Below are positions 1 through 5,668 of a stretch of DNA of 5,668 bases, piece by piece. Location: positions 1 through 5,668 of the forward strand of contig DAHUZG010000218.1 in assembly GCA_027306715.1 (NCBI GenBank). The letters are read 5' to 3'. Under the pieces are notes generated by a model. The model was given only the letters and a program-made list of their open reading frames with translations. It had not been told where the DNA came from and did not search any database. The stretch is from Acidimicrobiaceae bacterium. GTDB taxonomy: Bacteria > Actinomycetota > Acidimicrobiia > Acidimicrobiales > Bog-793. Made by a program: the position numbers and the translations under genes. Each line of letters opens with the position of its first letter. Position 1 is the stretch's first letter.

Positions 1-3000
1 ACCGCCCCGGCGGCGGCGCAGGGGCCGCCGGGGCCGGCGGACGATTGCTGGGTGATCTTCACCTCCGGCTCGAGCGGGACGCCGAAGGGTGTCGCCGTGA
101 CCCACCGCTCGGCCGCCGCCTTCGTCGACGCCGAGTCCACGCTGTTCGCCGTCCGCCCCGACGACCGCGTCCTTGCTGCGCTCTCGGTCGGCTTCGACGC
201 CAGCTGCGAGGAGATGTGGCTTGCCTGGCGTCACGGGGCGACCCTCGTGGCGGCGCCCCGAGCGCTAGCCCGCGCCGGGTCGGAGCTGGGCCGCTTCCTC
301 GTCGACCGGGCCGTCACGGTCGTCTCGACGGTCCCGACGCTCGCGGCGATGCTCGAGCCGGCGGACCTGGCGGCGGTGCGCCTGCTCGTGCTCGGCGGCG
401 AGACCTGCTCCGAGCAGCTCGCCACCCGTCTCGCCGGCGGCGGGCGGGAGGTGTGGAACACCTACGGGCCGACCGAGGCGACCGTGGTCAGCACGGCGAC
501 GCGCCTCGTCGCCGGCGAGCCGGTCCGGATCGGCACGCCGATCCCGGGCTGGCACGCCGCTGTGGTCGACGCCGGCGGCTGGCTGCAGCCGCTCGGCGAG
601 CCGGGTGAGCTCGTCCTCGGCGGCGTCGGCCTGGCGCGCTATCTCGATCCCGAGCTCGACAGCGCCCGCTTCGCCGAGCTGGCGGGAGTCGGATGGCCGC
701 GCGCCTACCGCACCGGCGACCTCGTGCGGGCAGGCGAGGAGGGGCTCGAGTACCTCGGGCGCCTCGATGACCAGGTCAAGATCGGCGGACGGCGGATCGA
801 GCTCGGTGAGATCGAGGCTCGGCTGCACGCCGTCCCCGGCGTGCGGGCTGCGGCGGCCGGTGTCCGGCTGACCGGGGCGGGTGACAAGGTCCTCGTCGCC
901 TGGGTCATCGGCGAGGCGCCTGTGGCCGAGGTGCGCCGCCGCCTCGCCGCCCACCTGCCCGCCGGCATCTCGCCGGTCGTCGTCGCGGTCGAGGCGATGC
1001 CGACCAAGCAGGCTGGCAAGATCGACCGGGCGGCGCTGCCCTGGCCGCCGGCCGCGCCCTTGGCGACAGACCGGCCCGGGCGGCTCGACGGGACCGGCGG
1101 GACGAGCGGGACGATGACAGCGACCGAGCGGTACCTCGTCGAGGTCTGGCAGCGCCACCTCGGCCTTTGCCCGTCGAGCCGGGACGACGACTTCTTCGAC
1201 CTCGGCGGTGCCTCCCTCGGCGCCGCCCGGGTGGCGTCGGAGCTTCGTGCCCGCTACCCGTCGTTCGCCGTGGCCGAGATCTACCGCCACCGCCGGCTCG
1301 GCGAGCTGGCCGCCCGGCTCGACGATCTGGCGTCGCCGGCAGCGCCGGCGACGGTGGAGAGCCCTGCCGAGGGGCCGAGGGGCGGGGTCCAGCTGCTCGC
1401 GGCGACGGTCGTCGCGCTGCGCAACGTGCCCGAGCTCGTCATCGGCCTGCTCGCCCTCGACGACCTCATCCGCCACAAGGTGCTGCCGTATGTCGCATGG
1501 CCGTGGCTGCTGCTCAGCTGGCTCGTGCTCGCCAGCGTTCCCGGGGAGGTGGCGCTTGTCGCCGCCGCCCGCTGGCTGCTGCTGCGCCATCTCGAGCCGG
1601 GCCGCTATCCGCGCCGCTCGCTCGTCGCCACCAAGCTCTGGTTCGTCGACCACCTTGCCGCCGGGTTGCATGTCCACGAGTACGCCGGCACGCCGTGGGC
1701 GGGAAGGATCGCCCGGTTGCTCGGCGTGGCTGTCGGAAGCGAGTGCAAGCTCGGAACGCTCCCCTCGCCGGCGAGCCTCGTCCGGATCGGCTCCCGGGTG
1801 ACCGTCGAGGCCGACGTGGACCTCGCCGGGTGGTGGGTCGAGGGTCCCGATCTCGTCGTCGGCACGGTCGAGATCGGCGACGGCGCACGGATCGGGGCGC
1901 GGTCGGTCCTCATGCCCGGCGCCTCGGTCGGCGAGGGCGCCGAGATCGATCCCGGCAGCGTGGTGAGCGGCCGGGTGCCTTCGGGGGAGCGCTGGGCGGG
2001 GTCGCCGGCGGCTCGGGTCGGCCATGCCGGCGCCGGCTGGCCGGCGGCCCCGGCGCCGCCGCCGCGTGCCGCGTGGAACTGGGCGTATCTCGCCAGCATC
2101 ACCCTTGCCGCGGCGCTCCCGTACCTGGCGCTCGTGCCGGCCTACGGATCGGTCTGGGCGCTCGGCGTCCCGCTGAGCGGCATCGGCCACGCCTCGCTTG
2201 CCTATTTCTTCCTGGCGCCTCTCTACTCCTTTGTCTATCTCGTCGTCTACGCCACGCTGCTGGGGCTCTCCGTGCGCGCCGTGGGCCGGCGGATCCGGCC
2301 GGGCTGGCACGGCCCGGGCGAGGTGGCGTGGGCGAGCTGGACCCACGGCCACCTGCTCGCTCACAGCCGGGCGGCGCTGTTCCCTCTCTGGTCGAGCATC
2401 TACACACGGCCCTTCGCTCGCCTGTGCGGGGTGCCCGTCGGGCGGAGGGCGGAGGTGTCGACGGCGATCGGGCTGAGCCCGCTCGTCAGCCTCGACGACG
2501 CCGGGTTCGTCGCCGACGACGTTGTCTTCAACACCGGCCGGGCGCGCGACGGCTGGCTCCACCTCGAGCCGATCAGCGTCGGCAGGGGGAGCTTCATCGG
2601 CAACTCGGCGCTGCTCAACGGTGGCACGACGCTCGGCGCAGGCGCCCTCGTCGGCGTGCAGTCGACGCCTCCGCGCGACTGCCCCGCCGGCACCTCGTGG
2701 TTCGGCGTGCCGGCGATCGAGTTCCCCCGCCGGCCGCCCTGCCACGACACCAGCCGCACCGTCGACCCGCCGCCGCGGCTCGTCGCCGGCCGTGCCGCCA
2801 CAGACGCTGTACGCATCATGCTGCCGCTGACCGTGAGCCTCGTGCTCGGCGTCGGCCTGCTCGAGGGGCTCGACGAGGTCGCCCGCCACCTCGGCCTGGC
2901 TGGCGTGATCGCCCTCGCCGGCCCGGCGGTCGTCGTCGCCGGCCTGGTCGCCGTCGCCGTCACCGCCGCCGTCAAGTGGGTGCTGATCGGTCGCTACAAG

Positions 3001-3540
3001 GCAGGGAACCACCCGCTCTGGAGCTTCTTTGTCTGGCGCGACGAGATCGTCAACTCCTGCCAGGAGGTGCTCGCGGGCGGCTGGCTGATCGACAGCCTCT
3101 ACGGCACCCGCCTCATGGGGCCGTACCTCCGTCTGATGGGTGCCGAGGTCGGCAAGGACGTGTGGGTCGAGAGCCTCAACATCACCGAATTCGAGATGGT
3201 CAGCCTCGGCGACGGAGCGGTCGTCAACCGCGGCGGCTGCCCCGAGAGCCATCTCTTCCACGACCGCGTGATGAGCATCGGCACGATCTCGATCGGAGCC
3301 GGGGCCACGGTCGGCCCGCAGGCCGCGGTGCTGCCCGACACGGTGCTCGGCGACGGGTGCGTCGTCGGGGCGCGGGCCGTCGTGCTTCGCGGCGAGACGC
3401 TGCCGGCGCGGACCCGCTGGCAGGGGGCACCGGTCGCCGCCGCCCCGGGTCAGGCCACCGGCACCCTGACCACGGCGTCGGTCCCGCCGTCGGCACGCGC
3501 CCTCAGCTCCGCAGAGCCGCCGGAGAGCCGCACGAGGTGA
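1..3540 (+). CDS. Pls/PosA-type membrane nonribosomal peptide synthetase (poly-amino-acid synthetase-like), 5' partial
   Basis: The frame is open from base 1, so the start and roughly the first third of the adenylation domain lie upstream; 1179 residues are visible (numbered from base 1). Adenylation motifs: A3 FTSGSSGTPKG (20-30), A4 FDAS (65-68), A5 NTYGPTE (153-159), A6 GELVLGGVGLARYL (202-215), A7 YRTGDL (236-241), A8 GRLDDQVKIGGRRIELGE (253-270), A10 GKIDR with catalytic Lys340. The carrier domain (about 372-442) has FFDLGGASL, with Ser405 as the phosphopantetheine site. Then come helix pairs near 463-528, 692-758 and 935-997, each followed by a soluble domain of about 140 residues (534-674, 768-911, 1002-1147) with hexapeptide-like beta-helix repeats. 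In the Pls family the tandem C-terminal domains form isopeptide bonds between loaded and free amino acids at the membrane, without standard condensation or thioesterase domains. The family assignment is firm; the product is inferred only as a homopolymer or short oligomer of one amino acid. The last 30 codons overlap the convergent kinase gene. Confidence 0.93.
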   Translation, partial: TAPAAAQGPPGPADDCWVIFTSGSSGTPKGVAVTHRSAAAFVDAESTLFAVRPDDRVLAALSVGFDASCEEMWLAWRHGATLVAAPRALARAGSELGRFLVDRAVTVVSTVPTLAAMLEPADLAAVRLLVLGGETCSEQLATRLAGGGREVWNTYGPTEATVVSTATRLVAGEPVRIGTPIPGWHAAVVDAGGWLQPLGEPGELVLGGVGLARYLDPELDSARFAELAGVGWPRAYRTGDLVRAGEEGLEYLGRLDDQVKIGGRRIELGEIEARLHAVPGVRAAAAGVRLTGAGDKVLVAWVIGEAPVAEVRRRLAAHLPAGISPVVVAVEAMPTKQAGKIDRAALPWPPAAPLATDRPGRLDGTGGTSGTMTATERYLVEVWQRHLGLCPSSRDDDFFDLGGASLGAARVASELRARYPSFAVAEIYRHRRLGELAARLDDLASPAAPATVESPAEGPRGGVQLLAATVVALRNVPELVIGLLALDDLIRHKVLPYVAWPWLLLSWLVLASVPGEVALVAAARWLLLRHLEPGRYPRRSLVATKLWFVDHLAAGLHVHEYAGTPWAGRIARLLGVAVGSECKLGTLPSPASLVRIGSRVTVEADVDLAGWWVEGPDLVVGTVEIGDGARIGARSVLMPGASVGEGAEIDPGSVVSGRVPSGERWAGSPAARVGHAGAGWPAAPAPPPRAAWNWAYLASITLAAALPYLALVPAYGSVWALGVPLSGIGHASLAYFFLAPLYSFVYLVVYATLLGLSVRAVGRRIRPGWHGPGEVAWASWTHGHLLAHSRAALFPLWSSIYTRPFARLCGVPVGRRAEVSTAIGLSPLVSLDDAGFVADDVVFNTGRARDGWLHLEPISVGRGSFIGNSALLNGGTTLGAGALVGVQSTPPRDCPAGTSWFGVPAIEFPRRPPCHDTSRTVDPPPRLVAGRAATDAVRIMLPLTVSLVLGVGLLEGLDEVARHLGLAGVIALAGPAVVVAGLVAVAVTAAVKWVLIGRYKAGNHPLWSFFVWRDEIVNSCQEVLAGGWLIDSLYGTRLMGPYLRLMGAEVGKDVWVESLNITEFEMVSLGDGAVVNRGGCPESHLFHDRVMSIGTISIGAGATVGPQAAVLPDTVLGDGCVVGARAVVLRGETLPARTRWQGAPVAAAPGQATGTLTTASVPPSARALSSAEPPESRTR
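3450..3540. other. 91-bp convergent (tail-to-tail) gene overlap
   Basis: The synthetase stop codon (TGA, 3538-3540) lies inside the kinase gene, and the kinase stop (TCA on the + strand, 3450-3452) lies inside the synthetase gene. The shared DNA encodes the last 30 residues of each protein. On the kinase side these are the end of the ATPase domain, which looks conserved; on the synthetase side they form a Ser/Pro/Ala/Thr-rich tail past the last beta-helix domain. No intergenic terminator can exist between the genes, so transcripts are expected to be antisense to each other here. Confidence 0.85.
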
Positions 3541-4832
3541 TCGACGATGGCGAGCCCGAGGCCCGAGCCGCCCGGGCGGGCATCGCCACCGCGCCAGAAG
3601 CGGTCGAAGGCCAACTCGTGCTCGCCCACAGCGAGGCCGTGGCCGTCGTCGGTGACGTGGATCTCGACGAACGAGCCCTGGCCCGTCGCGGCGACACTGA
3701 CGCGGCCCCCCGCCGGGGTCGCCTCGAAGGCGTTGGCGAGCAGGTTGTCGAGCACCTGGTCGAGCGTCGCCGGGCAGGCGAGGGCGACGAGGGGCCCGCG
3801 CCCGTCGCTGTCGACCCCTCCGACGAGGTCGAGACCCTGCTCCTCGGCGAGGGGGCGCCAGGCGTCGAGGCGTTCGGAGATGACGCCGGCGACGTCGATC
3901 GGGACCCGTTCGGGCTGGCGTGCCTGGTCCCTCCCGAGCTCGAGGAGGGCGTTCACCATCCGAGAGAGCCGGCGCACCTCCTCGAGCGCCGCCTCGATCT
4001 GGCGTGCCGACTCGAGGTTCGCGGTCTGGCGCGCCTGCTCGAGCCGGAGGCGGATGGCGGTGAGCGGTGTGCGCAGCTGGTGCGAGGCATTGGCAGCAAA
4101 GGCGCGCTGCGCGTCGAGAAGGCGGCTCAGCCGCGCCGCCGTGGCGTTCACCTCCGAGGCCAGCTCGCGTAGCTCCGACGGGCCGCTCTCGGTCGGAGCC
4201 CGGGTGTCGAGCGCTCCCTCTCCGATGGCGGTGACAGCGGCCTCGATGCGGCGCAACGGGCGGATCATCGACGCCGAGATCAGCAGCCCGAGCAGCGCGG
4301 CGGCGACGAGCACGCCGGCCCCGAGTCCGGCAAGCTTGAGCCACTCGTCGTTGATGTTGTCGTCGACGACCGACACCGGCTCGGTGACGACGACGACGGC
4401 GCGCTCGAGATGGGTGCTCGCGTCGGCGCGGTCGGCGAGGTCGACGGCGTAGAGGACGTCGCGGCCGGCGGCCGTCGTCTCCCCGCTGCGGGTGGTCGAC
4501 CCGACTATGTGCATCGCGCGTGAGATGTCGGGCGCCCGCACCTCGGCGGCGCTGGCGCCGCCGAGGTGGAACAGCACCCTCCCGCCCGAGGAGACGACGA
4601 CGCCGATCTGCAGGCCGCGCACGTAGCGGGTGGCGACCTCCTCGGCACGCGACGGCTCGGCATGGTCGAGGGCGTCGCCGACGAGCACCGCCAGCGCGCT
4701 CGACGCCCGGCGGACGAATTGGCGTGCCGAGCTCGTCTCTCGCGTCTGCTGGATCAGTCCGAGGGGAAGCTCCAGGGCGATCGTGACGGCGAGGACGAAG
4801 AGCAGGAACCCGGCGAGCAGGCGGGCCCGCAT
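3450..4832 (-). CDS. Two-component sensor histidine kinase (HAMP-HisKA-HATPase_c)
   Basis: This 460-residue inner-membrane kinase should autophosphorylate on His and pass the phosphate to the regulator encoded just upstream. Visible in order: N-terminal membrane helix (about 5-27), extracytoplasmic sensor region (about 28-163, no cysteines, no ligand family recognised), second helix (about 166-190), HAMP linker starting RPLRRIEAAV (191-242), HisKA box ASHQLRTPL with phosphoacceptor His251, N box with Asn363 and Asn367, G1 box TDDGHGL (394-400), F box FDRFWRG (409-415) and G2 box GGSGLGLAIV (421-430). All catalytic boxes are intact. The start is ATG with a GAGG ribosome-binding site 7 nt upstream (4840-4843), inside the end of the regulator gene; the gap between the two genes is one nucleotide, pointing to translational coupling. 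The 3' end overlaps the convergent synthetase gene by 91 bp. Length and layout are normal for an OmpR-partner kinase; the stimulus is unknown. Confidence 0.95.
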   Translation of the reverse strand: MRARLLAGFLLFVLAVTIALELPLGLIQQTRETSSARQFVRRASSALAVLVGDALDHAEPSRAEEVATRYVRGLQIGVVVSSGGRVLFHLGGASAAEVRAPDISRAMHIVGSTTRSGETTAAGRDVLYAVDLADRADASTHLERAVVVVTEPVSVVDDNINDEWLKLAGLGAGVLVAAALLGLLISASMIRPLRRIEAAVTAIGEGALDTRAPTESGPSELRELASEVNATAARLSRLLDAQRAFAANASHQLRTPLTAIRLRLEQARQTANLESARQIEAALEEVRRLSRMVNALLELGRDQARQPERVPIDVAGVISERLDAWRPLAEEQGLDLVGGVDSDGRGPLVALACPATLDQVLDNLLANAFEATPAGGRVSVAATGQGSFVEIHVTDDGHGLAVGEHELAFDRFWRGGDARPGGSGLGLAIVDHLVRLSGGSAELRARADGGTDAVVRVPVA

Positions 4833-4833
4833 C

Positions 4834-5541
4834 TCATCGCCTCGGCTCGCTGCCCTGCCCGCTGACAGCGCCCGCGTCGTCGCCGGCGCCCGACAGCCGG
4901 TAGCCGATGCCGCGAACGGTCTCGATGAGCGACGGGCGGCCGAGCTTCTTGCGCAGGGCGGCGACGTGGACGTCGATCATCTTCGTCGTCCCGTACCAAT
5001 TCGTCCCCCAGACGCTCTCGAGCAGGTCCTGGCGACTGACGAGGGCACCCGGGTCCTGGGCGAGCAGCTCGAGGATCGAGTACTCCTTCGGGGTGCAGGC
5101 GACGGGCTTGCCGTCGACCTTGATCAGCCGTGCTCGCCGGTCAAGCTCGAGCGGTCCGAGCCGCTGGAGCGTCGGGGGGCCGTGGGGATGGCCGCCGGAG
5201 CGGCGTGCCACGGCCCAGATGCGCGCCACCAGCTCCTGCAGGCCGAAGGGCTTGACGACGTAGTCGTCGGCACCGAGGTTGAGCCCGGCGACGCGCTCGG
5301 ACTCCTCGCCACGTGCTGTGACGACGATGATCGGCACCGGCGATGAGCCACGCAGCTCGGTGATCACCTGCTGCCCGTCGCGGTCGGGCAGGCCGAGGTC
5401 GAGCAGGACGACGTCGACGCGGGGCGCGGCGAGCGCCTCGGCAGCCGTCCGGACGCGGACGACCTCGAATTGCGCCGTGGAGAGACCGACCACGAGGGGG
5501 TCGGCGATGGCGTCGTCGTCCTCGACCACGAGCACTCTCAC
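4834..5541 (-). CDS. OmpR/PhoB-family response regulator (REC + winged helix)
   Basis: This is a 235-residue DNA-binding transcription regulator, activated by phosphorylation from the adjacent kinase. The receiver domain begins MRVLVVEDDD, has acidic residues at 7-9, phosphoacceptor Asp48 (VVLLDLGLPD), switch Thr75 (VVTARG) and conserved Lys97 (DDYVVKPF). The C-terminal winged helix spans about 125-222, with the typical TPKEYSILELL, the recognition region KMIDVHVAALRKKLG and the closing ETVRGIGYRL. I chose the GTG start at 5541 because it gives the standard receiver N-terminus; a TTG at 5559 would add six residues (MRHTSA). Neither has a clear ribosome-binding site, so a leaderless or weakly initiated message is possible. 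The stop is one nucleotide from the kinase ATG. The gene it controls is not shown by the sequence, though the TCAGG repeats just upstream suggest autoregulation. Confidence 0.95.
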   Translation of the reverse strand: MRVLVVEDDDAIADPLVVGLSTAQFEVVRVRTAAEALAAPRVDVVLLDLGLPDRDGQQVITELRGSSPVPIIVVTARGEESERVAGLNLGADDYVVKPFGLQELVARIWAVARRSGGHPHGPPTLQRLGPLELDRRARLIKVDGKPVACTPKEYSILELLAQDPGALVSRQDLLESVWGTNWYGTTKMIDVHVAALRKKLGRPSLIETVRGIGYRLSGAGDDAGAVSGQGSEPRR

Positions 5542-5569
5542 CGCCGAAGTGTGCCGCAACGAGCAAGCG

Positions 5570-5590
5570 TCAGGGTGTCAGGACCTCAGG
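5570..5590 (-). promoter_or_regulatory. Three direct TCAGG units with 8-bp period upstream of the response regulator (candidate operator)
   Basis: On the + strand TCAGG occurs at 5570-5574, 5578-5582 and 5586-5590, each start exactly 8 bp after the last; on the coding strand of the regulator they read CCTGA. They lie 29-49 bp upstream of the GTG start, in the expected promoter region. OmpR-family regulators bind head-to-tail direct repeats and often their own promoters, so this is a plausible autoregulatory operator. The 8-bp period is shorter than the 10-11 bp of classical PhoB/OmpR sites. No -10 or -35 box could be identified with confidence. Confidence 0.4.
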
Positions 5591-5639
5591 GCGCCTCACC
5601 CGGCCGATCGCTTCGCCGCCGGCGGGCTGGCGCGGCGAG

Positions 5640-5668
5640 GGCCGCGCCGCACGGGCGGCGGCGCGGCC
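5640..5668. other. Perfect 11-bp inverted repeat (stem-loop) at the window edge
   Basis: GGCCGCGCCGC at 5640-5650 is perfectly complementary to GCGGCGCGGCC at 5658-5668, with a 7-nt loop. All 22 stem positions are G or C. It could be the stem of a transcription terminator for a gene outside the window or a structured leader upstream of the two-component operon. The window ends at the last stem base, so neither a following T-run nor further pairing can be judged. In sequence this GC-rich, chance palindromes are also common. Confidence 0.3.

Noticed and set aside
3568..3579. 12-bp palindrome CCGCCCGGGCGG just after the synthetase stop, as a terminator
   Set aside because: It has no loop or T-run and lies in the kinase codons just before and at the start of the G2 glycine box, so coding constraint explains it.
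3538..3600. Possible frameshift or readthrough fusing the synthetase to a further domain
   Set aside because: The third beta-helix domain is complete well before the stop, and the plus-strand frames beyond 3540 show no domain motif, so the gene ends normally.
1167..4172. Long open plus-strand frame (1001 codons)
   Set aside because: It is a shifted frame of the synthetase continuing antisense through the kinase. The product is Arg-rich and has no domain signature, while the overlapping frames carry clear motifs.
265..4344. Very long open frame on the minus strand (1359 codons)
   Set aside because: It runs antisense to the synthetase and out of frame with the kinase. Its product is Arg/Ala/Pro/Asp-rich with no motifs, as expected for stop-poor shadow frames in very GC-rich DNA.
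5542..5559. Upstream TTG start for the response regulator, adding six residues
   Set aside because: The added MRHTSA does not resemble a receiver-domain N-terminus. The GTG at 5541 gives the standard MRVLVVEDDD start, although neither start has a convincing ribosome-binding site.

Overview
The window is very GC-rich on both strands, by eye above 70%, with strongly G/C-ending codons and many GTG/TTG alternatives to ATG. Its histidine kinase is of the HAMP/HisKA type with an HQLRTPL phosphorylation box, common in actinobacteria. Together these suggest an actinobacterium (Actinomycetota); I cannot place it more precisely.

Layout. Positions 1-3540 (+) hold the 3' part of one large gene whose start lies upstream of the window. 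It encodes a membrane-embedded, single-module nonribosomal peptide synthetase of the Pls/PosA type, the family that includes the epsilon-poly-L-lysine synthetase. The order is adenylation domain, carrier (T) domain, then three copies of [two membrane helices + left-handed beta-helix-like soluble domain]. There is no standard condensation or thioesterase domain. Positions 3450-4832 (-) encode a membrane sensor histidine kinase, and 4834-5541 (-) encode its OmpR/PhoB-type response regulator. The regulator is transcribed first and the kinase follows after a single nucleotide, so the pair is a translationally coupled operon. The synthetase and the kinase converge and overlap tail-to-tail by 91 bp, leaving no intergenic space. 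Positions 5542-5668 hold no recognisable gene; they contain three 8-bp-spaced TCAGG units just upstream of the response regulator and a perfect 11-bp inverted repeat at the window edge.

How it works together. The synthetase is expected to activate one amino acid as an adenylate, load it on the carrier-domain phosphopantetheine, and polymerise it at the membrane. Ten adenylation-pocket positions, read by alignment from memory to GrsA, give D-A-E-S-V-G-T-V-V-K. The acidic residue inside the pocket fits a cationic side chain such as lysine or ornithine, but may be shared by much of the family and so not discriminate within it. The two-component system may only be a neighbour: its convergent orientation gives no direct evidence that it controls the synthetase.
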